Both the position numbers and the translations under genes were made by a program. Positions 9,073 to 19,939 of a stretch of 28,325 bases of DNA are shown here, one piece after another (position 1 is the first letter of the stretch; each line of letters starts with the position of its first letter). The stretch comes from Gnetum montanum (taxonomy: Eukaryota > Streptophyta > Gnetopsida > Gnetales > Gnetaceae): NCBI GenBank assembly GCA_015680685.1, contig MNCI01008581.1:1327947-1356271 (forward strand), written 5' to 3'. The notes under the pieces were generated by a model. That model was not told the origin of the DNA and did not search any database. It worked only from the letters and a program-made list of their open reading frames with translations.

Positions 9073-9912
9073 AAATCCCCATTCCCAAACACCCATCCCT
9101 AAACCTCATATCCAACAAGTTCATTAAGTTCATCAAATAAACTAACCCCCTGTACCTCCTCAAAATTAGCCTTATCCTCCATTCTCTTTCATGTCCAACT
9201 CTTATCCCATTCCTAATCTTAATGCTAGTCCTCAAATCCTCCTTCTCAACCAATTGTCTAAAATCTATTTACTAAAAACCTTGAAAATGAATCCTTCTTC
9301 AAACAAGATTTAAATTCCTTCTTAAATCCATTTAGAAGGATTCATATTCCTCCTTCGTAGCCTCAAGCTTCTTTACCACTTACTCCTCCTAACTATCCTT
9401 CCCCACATTGTGTTCTTTAGATGTCTAATCCTACTGTCTCTCATGTTACCCCATAGGTACCCTCATATTTCATCCATGTGATTTCCCCTCCTCAAATTCC
9501 TCAAATCCCATCTACTTCTCAAAATTCTTTTCCTACATCAATCTAATCCCTTGCTAACACTTAGTATCCCTCAACTATTATTGTTCATGTAAGACATCAT
9601 GTCTTGTTTCTAGACTAAGTAAGATTAGATACACAAAGCAATAACTCTATATAGTGAAGGACCATCCTATTTAATTGCTTAACTACTAATCAATCCTATC
9701 AATCCCATGGTACCACCACCTAAAGTACCCAAGAATGTCATCATTTCTAACTTTGCTAAGTACTTTGATGACTTAGTTCCCACCAATCATATCATCACTT
9801 TTAGAAGTGAAAGCATGCTCTTGGCTAATTACACACATACAATTCTCAAGAGTTTCTTAGCTTCCTTATTAAGAAGAGCATTAAAATAGTAACAATCTCT
9901 TTCATACAGATT
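9073..9912 (+). pseudogene. gag: Ty3/gypsy gag remnant, 5' part (element D)
   Basis: The first 600 bases read, with frame breaks, as a Pro/Asn/Ser-rich stretch (PPVPPQN, SYPIPNLN, PSYFIHVISPPQIPQIP), as often found before the gag core. From 9707 an open frame gives VPKNVIISNFAKYFDD, then HIITFRSESMLLANY and SLLRRALK. This matches the start of the retrotransposon gag domain (PF03732 type), in which the last block is normally followed by Trp; here stop codons follow. The frame is cut at 9912 by LTR 2, and the same domain continues at 10748. The gag sequence differs from that of elements A and C, so D is another family. Its own LTR was not found. Confidence 0.6.
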
Positions 9913-10742
9913 TGATGAGCAGTGAGAGTTCCCAATACCCAACCATATAATTCACAAGTGTACACAAGTGACAAGATCGTAATTCATCAATGGGGCAATA
10001 TCATATTCTAGCGTGCTAACAATGAGTTCACAATCATTGTCTTCTTAGCAAAATTAATGGAAATCATGATGTATGATTTAACTCTTGGGAAAGTATATAG
10101 TTGAATAATGTTCATAAACTCTTAAAATGCCAAGGCAAAACATAGCATAATTAATAGAAGGTATATTGACTAAGGAAAAATAGAAATAAATTTCTAACTA
10201 GCCTAACGGTGATAAGTATTCATTTTTGATTTGATGGATATGTCTTAGACTAATATAATCACCACTAGAATTACCAAGTAACTTACTACTAAGCAGATCA
10301 AGCTAAGCTATTACTGGGTTGCCAGATGATTATATTTATGTGCTTGAAATCAATCATATTTATTTTGCCAAATATCTAACAAAAATTATAAAAGTAAATG
10401 ATAATGGAAATGTAAATCTAGTCTAAGTGAAATTTTACAATGATGAAGAACAATCTTGATTTTTATTGCTAAACATGAAGTATGTCCAAGTACACTACAC
10501 TCAAATAAAGATGTCATACAACTGTTAATCACAACACTGGGGGCACTCACAATTATCACTAATTTTAAGAAAACAAATTGATAGATTCTAGCTACTAGGT
10601 TGATCAAAAAGTAAGTTTGACATGATAGTGGACTTATATTTATAGGCATGTCCCTAGCCCACTACATCATATTTATGCAATTGTAGATAGAGGTATGATA
10701 TCGTGGTCATATAATAAAAATTTGATGTATTAGGCTCTATCA
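9913..10742 (-). repeat. LTR 2: lone LTR of the A/C family
   Basis: It aligns with LTR 1 over its length. On the plus strand it begins TGATGAGCAGTG (LTR 1: TGATGAGTGGCA). Shared blocks include ACAATCTTGAT-TTTATT, TGTCCAAGTACACT, ACAACACTGGGGGCA-like and the TATTTATAGG TATA block at 10637-10644. The inferred minus-strand start is TGATAG at 10742. Neither side carries a PBS or element coding sequence; instead element D's gag continues across it. It is therefore best read as a solo LTR left by recombination, inserted in D. No 5-bp target duplication is visible (AGATT left, CCTTA right), so the ends may be off by a few bases or decayed. Confidence 0.75.
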
Positions 10743-11115
10743 CCTTACTTGAATAACTCTTCTTAGCATTTATTAAGTAATTCAGGTACAACATCAACCA
10801 AAGAGGCTTGCTACAAAAGATTTTATTAATAAAACAAGTTTTGAATGACTCCATTGCTAAGTTCATTCAATGACAAATACTAGCAATAGAAAAACTTAAC
10901 CATTTTCTTTTTGAGGAATAGCTTCTTGATGTTTTTGAAGGAGTAATAAATGGCTACATTAAAGGAATGATTGTACATATTAAGCCATGTTTTCTTCATG
11001 TTGTCATTGCTAGAACTAAATACATATAGGAGATTGCCATATGGCAAAATGACCTTGAATGGCTTAAGTACAATAATAAGGCACCTAAAGCAACAGGAAA
11101 AGAGAAACCCTAACC
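10743..11115 (+). pseudogene. gag: Ty3/gypsy gag remnant, 3' part (element D)
   Basis: From 10748 the plus strand reads L-E-stop-LFLAFIK-stop-FRYNINQ, then LLQKILLIKQVLNDSIAKFIQ. This is the pattern of the second half of a retrotransposon gag domain (Phe-x-x-x-Phe, Tyr-Asn-Ile, then a helix ending in the F-x-R-W-R region). Further on, EEXLLDVFEGVINGYIKG and LEWLKYNNKAPK fit the end of the domain. It joins logically to the 9707-9912 half across LTR 2. Stops and small shifts show decay. No zinc knuckle or pol was recognised downstream before the LINE. Confidence 0.5.
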
Positions 11116-11843
11116 TAATACCCAATCTATATCTTCTCTTTTCCCTATCCAACAAATACTATAATTGTAACTACTCCTCCTACCATGCCTACATAATCAA
11201 CCTAATCAAGTGAGTAAACCCAATTTGTTCAAACTAAGAGGACTAAGAGCATTATGAAAGAGAAATTTGAAAAATGAAAAAATCAAAATAACTAGATATC
11301 AAACTCCATGATGAATCAACAAAGAATGCACAAAATGATGAGTTTTTCTACATCTTCATTCAAATTAGGATAATCTTCAACTACTATTTATACATGAAGT
11401 TCATAACAATATGCTTAAAATAAGCTTTGACTAATCCCTTAGTTATAGAGATTCTTCATCATCATCTCTCATATGCATCACATTGTTTTGGGATTGCTTT
11501 CATATCATATGTACCCTTAAATAAGCACATTATCATCATCCTATTAGTTTACTATTTGATACATGTTATAATTATCATCCTCTTGCTTTTGTATATATCA
11601 CATATTGAATGTTGACATTACATAAAGAGCAGTGGTGGTGGAGAGCAGTAGAGGATATCAAAGAGTAACGAAGAGCAGTAAAGGACAATGGTAGACAATG
11701 GTAGTTGTGAAATCCAACTTCCTATATACCATTAGGATCATATTATGACATCTCAACATAAGTCTAGCTCAAGCACACTAATAATAGAGATACCCAAGGC
11801 CCATTTGGATTTACTATTATCTAGATTTTCATTAGTTGAGAAA
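11116..11843. other. Spacer between element D and the LINE
   Basis: No gene is seen. The first part may be a decayed gag tail (SNKYYNCNYSSYHAY). At 11626-11700 there is a purine-rich patch with AGAGCAGT three times (11626, 11642, 11672) and GACAATGGTA twice in tandem (11684-11703). It could belong to the 5' leader of the LINE that follows. The remainder is featureless AT-rich sequence with a CATCATCATC run near 11457-11466. Confidence 0.45.
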
Positions 11844-12475
11844 ATGATCATCCATATCATGTAGTTTGAAGATCAAAGTAAAAATTTAGAAGACCAAAAT
11901 ACATAGATTTTTGGTAAATTATTTGAAACTATGGCAAAAACAACTAAAATTATTAGCCAAAATGAGAAGATATTACATTGACTAAATGCTATTAAAGGTA
12001 AGAATGTTGAAGTAGGTGATGTAGATCATGAGGCACAAAGTAATTTGAAGCATACCATCATAGAAAAAGCAATTTCTAAGGCATTGAAAGGATGAGAGGA
12101 AAAGAAATATAGGGTCTTAAACCTTAGATTTGCTAGAGTAGATGAGATTGAAGGTGAAAATGTAATAAAAACAATAACAAAATAATAACAAAAAAAATGT
12201 TTATCCATAAATACCTAATGAAAAAGGCATTATGAACAAGAAAAAAAGGTGACAAATCCCACACTATTTAGGTAAGATTTCATACTTTAGAAGCTAAAGA
12301 GCTAATTTGGAAGTATCATCAACATCTACATGATTATAAAATTTGAGAAAATAAAGACTTGACCAAATATGAATTAGAAAAGCATGCTAAGGAATGGAAA
12401 ACTATTAAAGTAGCTAGAGAGGGTAGAATGGTAGCATATTTAAATGCAAAAAATGTTGTAGTTATATCATCCATA
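11844..12475 (+). pseudogene. LINE ORF1 protein remnant
   Basis: The first third reads as a helical, polar stretch (FGKLFETMAKTTKIISQNEKI) that could form the coiled coil of an ORF1 protein. Near 12105-12180 comes KKYRVLNLRFARVDEIEGEN, which has the form of the beta-strand/helix start of an RRM-like ORF1 domain. At about 12280-12352, HTLEAKELIWKYHQHLHDYKI follows. From 12356 DLTKYELEKHAKEWKTIKVA and then AREGRMVAYLNAKNVVV match the C-terminal domain of such proteins (Asp-Leu-Thr, charged helix, Gly-(K/R)-x-x-x-Tyr, Val-Val-Val). ORF1 proteins coat LINE RNA and act as chaperones. The reading frame changes at least once between blocks. The identification is by pattern, not by search. Confidence 0.55.
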
Positions 12476-12779
12476 GCTTGCATATTTTTTCTTTTCAAGA
12501 CATTTTGAATCATACTTGATTCATCATCAATTACAATTGATTTATCAAGGGTTAAAGAGAGAATAATAGCATTATAGTTAATGGTTAATTAAGATTTAGT
12601 GGGTAATGATTCGTTTTAGAAAAAAATGGTTAGTTTTACAAAATGTTGTAGTTATTACCAATACAAGGTATTGTAAAAAATTTTCAAAAAACACATAAGA
12701 ACTTTATGTTTTGGTTATTTAAATATTGAAGAATCTTCTACTAGTAAAGTAGCAAGTCTGTGTAATATAAATGTTTTTG

Positions 12780-13340
12780 CTACTATTTATATTTTTGAGT
12801 TGGCTGAAACTTGGGAGACAAAAGACTGTACACAATTTACTATTCTACGTTTTTCAAAAATATTCAATTAAGAATAAGAAGACAAGTAAGTGAGGAAGAG
12901 TGTCTAGGGGTATTACATATTTGGTGAGAGATGAGTTTATGCATTATGTAGATTGCTATAAAATTAATGCTCATAAGCAATGTGTATGATTAAAAATTGC
13001 AACAGAAGCAAACATTAACTTTCTTGCTTTTTCATACTTTGCTCTAGAAAGCTCTTCCATTCATGATGGCATGGAACTTTTCAAAGAATACTCATTTTAA
13101 TATTTAGGAAATGATATTATTGAACTTGCTCATACTGGATAAGTAATTATTTGTGGAGATTTTAATGCTCATGTTACTTTTCAACAAGTTTCAGTTTTGG
13201 ACTTATGTAGAATAGATTGCAATTGTTTGATATAAAAGAAATACACACATGTTTCTCCTGATATTGGTACAAATAGATTTGGTCAAGAATTAATCTCTTG
13301 GAGGAAAATGGTTTTATATTTTAGTTCTTAGTAGTATTTC
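12780..13340 (+). pseudogene. LINE ORF2 endonuclease domain remnant
   Basis: ELAETWETKD near 12798 fits the E-T-W block of exonuclease-endonuclease-phosphatase (APE-type) domains. Then come a GVxYLVRDEF-like block near 12920 and INFLAFSYFA near 13017. VIICGDFNAH at 13143-13172 is the characteristic catalytic Gly-Asp-Phe-Asn motif. TNRFGQELISW at 13270-13302 is typical of the following block. The downstream catalytic S-D-H block was not found in clean form. This domain nicks target DNA to prime reverse transcription. Stops interrupt every frame. Confidence 0.75.
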
Positions 13341-14089
13341 CTAATACTTAAATTCTACGTCATACACTTTTCAAGATTTTCATGGAAAATCAATCATTAA
13401 CCTATTTGTTATCACTTATGAAAGTTTGAGCATAATTTATAATTTTTCTATTAGTGATAAATTTCTTGAATCATTACATCATTGTATCATTTTCAATGTC
13501 AAATTTATATGCAAGACTACCAAGCAAAGCCAAATGATATATAATGTTAGATTAATAAATAATTCATAACAAAAATATAGAGAGGAAGTCAATAGAATTT
13601 GGGCTCACAATGAAGGTGATAAGAGCATTATATAAGTTCTAGTAATGGTTGTCTCCAATGTGACAACATTGTCAAAAGGTAGGAAGGAAAACTTGTAGTT
13701 TGACACCAAGTGTATACAAGCTTACTTATAAGTTAAAAGAGCTAATCATGATCTAGAGGTCATTAAAATATATTTGACTATTATTTAATGAAAGAAAAAG
13801 AAATTTATTAGGTATCATCAAGCAAAACTTATCAATATTATTAAGAATAATCCTAAGGCATTTTGGTAATGTTTTCTTAAAAAAGACCAAAAAACTTACA
13901 ATTTTAATTTTTCAACAATTATTGATTTCTTTGGATCTCTCTTTAAACATGAACAAGTTTTCCATACCTACCCCACCTCTTAGATGATTCTATACATTAT
14001 TCAAACTAAAATAGAAGCAAGATTAGCTCAACTAGCTTTTGGCAAAGTAACAAATGCTTTAGGCTTGTATGCAAAGTTGCTTAAATGAG

Positions 14090-15010
14090 AAGAAACCATG
14101 GTTTGTACAAAAGTTTGTAACCTTTTAAATACAACTCTCCAAAATGGGCTTCTAGAAGATTAGTGCATTGGTAGAGTAGTAATGTTGTTCAAAAAAGGTA
14201 ATAAAAATATCCTTGATACATTATAGGGTCATTATTATCAATAATCTCCTTGAAAAATTATCAGATAATATCCTTGAGAGAAGGCTTAATATTAGGGAAG
14301 AATTAAACAATGTTTGGGCAAGTTTACAAGCAAGTTTTAGGCAACATTGCTCCATAGTGGATCACTTGATTACATTAAAGTATTGTATGGACCAAGCTAA
14401 AGGGCTATCTAATAAGGTTTATCTCTACTTTTTCAATTTTTTCAAAGATTATAAATTTGTTGTTCAGTAAAAATTGTGGAGACTATTGGAGGATATTAAT
14501 ATTCCTAGAGGACTTCTATGTGCTATTTAAAAATTTTACAGTTCAATACAATTATGTTCTTGAATAATAACGCATGGAAAAATTTATTCTAAATAGTAAT
14601 ATTAGGATGAAGTAAACATGCACACTTTCGCTCACTTTATTTGGCATCTTCATTAATGAATTAGAATCATAGATGCCCTTTGTTGCATTGGATTCTATTA
14701 AAGTTAGAAATTTTTCTATCAACATTTATGTTTGCTGATGATATAGTTATTATAGCAAAAATTGAAGTTCAAATAAATTTTATGCTTGAAATTTTAGATG
14801 ATTTTTGTAAATCAGCAAAAACTTTGTAAATCTGATGCACATTGCATAGATCTCTCTATATAGTAGCAACTAGATATTCTCTTTGTTAAGAAAATGTTGT
14901 TGACAAAAAAAGAGAATCCATAATTGGAAATTATGAAGATTGGTACTAGTTCTTCAACATTCAAGGCCTTAACTATTTTAGGTTTTCCTTCAAGATACAT
15001 TATCAAAGAA
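14090..15010 (+). pseudogene. LINE ORF2 reverse transcriptase domain remnant
   Basis: The open stretch 14213-14470 reads YRVIIINNLLEKLSDNILERR, then WASLQASFRQHCSIVDHLIT, then GLSNKVYLYFFNFFKDYKFV. These match the RT blocks Y-R-x-I, Q-x-x-F-R-x-x-x-S-x-x-D-H, and V-D-F-x-K-A-F-D. In the last block the first catalytic Asp reads Asn. KLWRLLEDINIPRGLLCAI follows near 14475. MFADDIVIIAKIEVQ at 14728-14772 carries an intact FADD box (14731-14742). FKALTILGFPS near 14961 fits the F-x-Y-L-G thumb block. The FADD box is in a different frame from the first half. Between about 13340 and 14090 ORF2 is too decayed to divide into domains. Confidence 0.8.
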
Positions 15011-15818
15011 GGGCCAAAATCTATAAAATTTAAAACTATTAAAGGGAAATTAATCCTTGAGAAACAACATACAAAAGGCTAGATATCCAAGAATTAATCA
15101 TCTTTGAATACAAAGAGATGGATCCAGAAATAGGCTGAAAAAAATTGCCATGTTCCATCTTGAAGTGGCAAAGACAATTACCTTATTTGATTCTTTTTCT
15201 TAACAAGCTAAATTTAACTTGATCGTGTATTGGTTTTGAACAAGTCCTTATGAGATTGTTTGATCTTCATGCTTTTTATACAAATGATGGGAGAAAAATG
15301 TACTTGTGATAAAATTGAGGAAAGAAACTTAAATCTTAAGTAAAACATAGATTGAAAGGGTGTAATTAAACATATGGAGGATTAGGTGATGGATGGAGAA
15401 GTTGTAGGCACGTTCTGAAGTCAATTCTTGGTAAAAATGGGGCTATTTTGACCACGGTTCCCATCATTGATACTAAAGTTGAAATAATTTTAACTTTGAA
15501 AAGTGGCATGGAAGCCTAAAAAAGCTATCTTTAGAGGTTGTCAAAGGTTCAATAGGTGTTGAAGATGGCTTAGGAGCACATGGATGCTATCGTGGTAGTA
15601 GGCACTTGTGCTTCTAATATTTTGAAATTTGACAAGTTCTCTCTAATCTCAAAAGATCTAACTTGAAATTTATATTTTGAGATTGTATTTACAGGCCTAG
15701 AGTTGCCAAATTTATCATAGGATTGCTAAAATTAAATGTAGAGTTGAGTGTAACTTTTTACTGAGCTCTAAAATACCAAGCTTGGTCTTTAGTTCTAGCA
15801 AATGGGGTAACTCATAAA

Positions 15819-16443
15819 GATGACACTGATGCCAACATTAATGTAGTGTTAGTGTCAGCTCCTAGAGTTAGAAAATTTTTTAATAATTTTTATGCCATAA
15901 AATTCTAACTTTGGAAAGGCTGAATCTATCTCTAGAATGAGTTAGGATGGCAATTTTAAAGCAAAATGACACTCATAAACTAGTGGAAACTTGTGAGCTT
16001 GGTATATGAGATGATTCGTAGATGCCGATATGAGTTTCAATCTTGCAAGTGTTCCATATTTAGTCAAAAAGAGTAATTTTTCAAGTTTCATAGAACTTGC
16101 AAAAAAGTGCAAATTTTGAAAACTTGGAGTACCAAAACTACTACAAATAAGTCATCTTGGTCTCAAGGGTCTATGATGCACATCAAAACATAGTTTTAAT
16201 GAGATTTGGAAATCTCAACGATGGTGATACTAATGGTAACATTGATGTAATGTCAGCATGATCTCCAAGAGTTAGAAAAATTAAACCAAAGATTCTAAAT
16301 TTGGAAAGAATAAAAATAACCCTAGAATGAGTTAGGATGGTAATTTTGAAGTCCCAAGAGATCCATAAACTAGTGAAAAGATGAAAAATTGATGTATAGA
16401 ATGATTCAAAGATGCTGAGATGAGTTTCGATCTTGCTAGTTGT
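15819..16443. repeat. Direct repeat pair of ~230 bp, ~400-bp period
   Basis: 15819-16051 and 16220-16443 share CTAGAATGAGTTAGGATGG, CATAAACTAGTG, TAGAGTTAGAAAA-like, GATGATTC, and GATGC then GAGATGAGTTTC-ATCTTGC in the same order. Both contain small indels. The offset is about 390-400 bp. A minus-strand frame at 16183-16479 lies inside one copy but has no recognisable family and is not conserved in the other. Confidence 0.8.
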
Positions 16444-17580
16444 TGTAGTAGGAATTGTCATAATAACAAGATTTGACACAACTTAATATGAAATTAAGCG
16501 AGGTAATATCATGGCCACCAAACGGTCTAGGAAATCTAATTTTTTAACTAATCTCCCTTAAATCAAAAGGGGACTTATAGATTGTGGGAAAGATTTGATA
16601 ATTAAAGATGCATGCTTTTGCCAAACATTAATGAATTAAAAGAAAAAGAAAAAGTGCATGCATGGAATAGCTAATAAGAGATGAACAAAAAAACATGTAT
16701 AATGTAAAGAAAAATAAAAAAAAGTGCTATATAGTGCAAAAAAGATAAACAAGTGTACATGTGGCTAGCAGCAGAAAAACATTTAGAATGCAACATATCT
16801 AGGAAAAACTAAACCTGAAAGGAAAATGCTAGGAATAGATTTGGATAAAACCTAGAAATAGAAAAATGACAAGTGGTGGATTTAGATTACAAAGAAAGTA
16901 AGAGAACAAGAACCTAATAAAAATATTTCAAGAGGTATACCAGGGATCAAATGTATTCAACGAGAAGCTAAGTTATCTTATTCCTTCTTTGATATAGATC
17001 TGATGAGAACAATAGCAAATTGAGTGGTTGATGAAGCTGAGGAATGGATCATTTTGATGCATTGACATGATTCTAAGTGATTCTTCATATTTCAAGAGGA
17101 CAATATAAAGGAGATACAATACATTAGTATGAAAAAGTAAGTTTATGTGTTGCAAAAATGAGATTTGACACCACATGTCAAAAGTGAGACTAATGTTGGA
17201 TGTCAAAAGTTGAAAATAGAATTAACACTAGAGATAATTTTAGACATCAAAACTAGAAGCTATAGATGAAGATCCAAAATGATACTACTAATGATACGAA
17301 ATGTTATTTTTGGAAAGCCAAAGATGGAGATCCATAAAATACATTCCAAATAACATAGAACATCAGATTTGGACTACAAAAGATGGCATTATCATTAAAA
17401 AGCCTTAGAATGTACCGAGGACCCTAATTCATGTAGAAAAAGCTAAAATGGATACAAAATTACCTTCTCTTGATGGATACTACTAATAATCTAAAGGAGA
17501 ATCCATTAAGAAAAGACATGATCTAGTAGGTATGTACAAGAGGATTAGATGAAGTAGGATAGTTGGGGAGAAAGTCTAAG

Positions 17581-18520
17581 ATATAGGTGATACATCTATG
17601 ATGAAGTGTTATATCATAAAAGTGGGTCATGGCTGGATCTTAGAAAGCATACATATAAAATGATAGATAAAATACTTCCTAACCCACTCAATTGCTTCAA
17701 TCATGCCCTCATTGGAGTAAAATAAAAACACTCGTTTGGCCTTACTAATATTGAACATGCAAGGAGAAATCGATAGAGAAAGGGAGATAGAAGAAAGTAA
17801 AAAGAGAGAGTACTAAAAGTAAGGGGAAAGCATAGTGATATTGCCAATACATGAATGATGTGCTTTTGTGTCACAGAAGTGGAACATGGCTAAATCCCTA
17901 GATCAGACCTCTCCCTTACTTCATTCATATGTAGATTTCATAGTTCTTATGTCACTCTATACTTAATACACCTTGAATATATTTGGGAAGAGACACTCAT
18001 TTGGCCTTACTATTGTTGAGTATAGAGAGGAATGGAAATAGATGAGGAGATGGAATAAGAGGAAGGAGAGAATTAGAGTATAAGAGTATAGAATTTGTAG
18101 CATACAAAAATAGAGAGTAAGAAAGTGAGGAAAGAAAATAGAATATTGCCTATACAACTATTATGAGGACAATGCTATGATGCAAAAGTAGGGCATGCCT
18201 AAATCCTACACATTGTATGGCTAAAAAAGATATCGTATATACTATAGAAGTAATCCATCCCTATTCCACTCAATGGTATCCTTAATTACACCCTCACATG
18301 AATCAATGAGTTATTCATTCTTTCAAAAACCTTACTGGTCGTGCTAAGCACATAGAGTAGAAGGAGAGAGATAACACAGGAAACTAGGAAGAAAACAACT
18401 AGAGAGTAGTATTAAATGAAATAGAGAAGATATTATAGATGAAAAGATATGCAAGAAAAATAGAGTTTAGAGTAAAATTGTTATCCCTACATAGTATGTA
18501 TCTCTTCATAGTAGAAAAAG
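17581..18520. repeat. Degenerate tandem array, three units plus the start of a fourth
   Basis: Units start near 17581, 17838, 18143 and 18476, giving periods of about 257, 305 and 333 bp. Each starts with an ATATTGCC-AATACAT-like block. It continues with a RAAGTGGRNCATGGCTRAATC-like block (17619, 17875, 18185). Then comes TTTGGCCTTACTA (17735 and 17999; degenerate at about 18330), and each unit ends in a purine-rich run of 60-120 bases of GAGA/GGAA type. The fourth copy shows only its start. The units are strongly diverged. Confidence 0.7.
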
Positions 18521-18639
18521 TTGATAAAGGAAAACTACCTTTGGGAGAACACATTTAGTCTTGAATAGTGAATGGGTTCAATGTTGTAGCTTGGCTGCAT
18601 GTAGTAGTGCTTGAGGAAGCTTCTGTTAATAAGATTTGG

Positions 18640-19740
18640 AAATTGATGTCCTAGATTAGACAAAATATACACATCATTTTGTAGAGATTGAATCACCAGA
18701 AAAGGACCCTACTAGTTGGAAGATAGCTTTGTATCTTTGGAGGTTAGAAAATAATAGAGAATAAGATCACCTTCATGAATTTCTTTAACTTGGATATGGA
18801 TAAAGTAACATTGCTGAATATCTCCTTGATATTCATGCAAGTGCTAAAAAGTAGCTTTTCAATGTTCTTCAAGAAGATCCAACTCAATGCATCACATGTT
18901 GTTATTATCTTGATTTCAACACCAATCATGTCGAGTAATGTGGAGAGATGGGATATGAAGCTTAATTGATAAGATTTCCTCAAAACCATAGGTTATAAAA
19001 TATGAAGTACAACCAATAGCTATATAGAAAATGATATGATAAACCTAGAGGGCATAAGATAGCTGTATGTGCCAGTTGCATTAATTTTTATTAACATGGT
19101 ATGAAGAATGCAGTTAAGGGTTTTATTGGTGAACTTAGCCCAACCGTTAGACCTAGGGTAGTAGGATGATTAAAAATATTAATTAATGTGATACATGAAA
19201 TAGAAATAAGCTATCTCCTTGCTTTTGAACTACGATTTTTTGTTAGTTACAATTTGGAGAGGCACACTAAAATAAGTTATTATGTGGTCAATGATGAAAT
19301 GATAGATGAACTAGCACTTGAGGGAATGCAAAGGAATACCATTTATCCACTTAGTGAAATATTCCATAATAGTTAGAATAAATTAGTACCTATTAGATGA
19401 AGAAGAGCTAATAGTGGCAATGAGATCTAAAATGCATTTTTGAAAGGGCTATGTGATCTAAGACATATTAAAATTTTGTAAGAAAATGTAGATAAGAGAG
19501 CCATGTCTTTGAAAAATGTTACATATGTTAAGCAGGTGATAGATATCTATGGCTAAATTTGACCACCAATAGTTCAAAGAAATGATGTAAGTAATTAGGA
19601 AGCATGAATCTAAGTGTTCACCACAAAGTCATACATGAATATAATCAAGAACTATCTTAGACTTTGTAGGACTAAGATAAAATAGAAGAACACTTGTAGA
19701 ACAAACTTGATAAAGAATATTGAGATTCACTACTTAGAAA
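18640..19740 (-). pseudogene. Integrase remnant of element B
   Basis: The core reads FILTIMEYFTKWINGIPL, then LQIVTNKKS, FKSKEIAYFYF, YYPRSNGWAKFTNKTLN. These parallel the Tat/Athila integrase blocks (D-Y-F-T-K-W, I-V-T-D-N-G, F-K-S-K-E, Y-Y-P-Q-x-N-G-x-A-E). The second catalytic Asp is Asn (AAC, 19244-19242) and the catalytic Glu is Lys (AAG, 19136-19134). The spacing between them is still exactly 35 residues. Upstream, LDLIATI fits the first catalytic Asp block. Near 18780-18700 the C-terminal EGDLILYYFL-type block and a G-P-F follow, as in the GPF/GPY tail. The zinc-finger region is too decayed to mark. Integrase would join element cDNA to chromosomes; this one cannot. Confidence 0.75.
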
Positions 19741-19939
19741 TGTTGGTTATATTTATGTAAAGAATCCTTTTGAAAAAATGTAAGATGACTATGATTTTCC
19801 CCAGTTACAAGGTAATGAAGAAGATTAACATACTGATTATCATATTCTATATTGATAGTGCTTACCAATATGTTAAGAGATTATGTGATAGGTATTAATC
19901 AAATTGACCACATGAGTTAATCTCAGATAGTAGAGGGAT

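Larger units (their letters stand above)
11844..15300 (+). mobile_element. LINE (non-LTR retrotransposon), decayed
   Basis: ORF1, apurinic-type endonuclease and reverse transcriptase remnants lie in the order and orientation of a two-ORF LINE over about 3.4 kb. No LTR, integrase or RNase H is associated. Numerous stops and frame changes make it inactive. The 3' end is uncertain: no clear poly(A) tail or target duplication is seen, and recognisable protein similarity fades after about 15010. The boundaries are estimates from protein similarity. Confidence 0.75.
15301..18640. other. Repeat-bearing non-coding region, probably 3' UTR of element B
   Basis: No coding homology is seen. It holds a direct-repeat pair at 15819-16443 and a tandem array at 17581-18520, both listed separately. 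It lies directly downstream of element B's integrase on the minus strand, where Tat-type elements carry long, variable 3' untranslated regions. The left boundary with the LINE is not resolved, and no polypurine tract or 3' LTR of B could be defined. From 16480 to 17580 I see nothing beyond AT-rich sequence with purine runs. Confidence 0.4.

Noticed and set aside
9908-10747. Target-site duplication around LTR 2
   Set aside because: Left flank AGATT and right flank CCTTA do not match, so no duplication can be claimed.
10880-11155. Minus-strand 91-codon frame as a gene
   Set aside because: It lies opposite the element D gag remnant and resembles no family; the plus-strand reading explains the sequence.
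16183-16479. Minus-strand 98-codon frame
   Set aside because: It falls in one copy of a direct repeat and is not preserved in the other copy.
17581-18520. CRISPR-like array
   Set aside because: The units are long, diverged and without a short constant repeat or regular spacers; the context is a plant retroelement.
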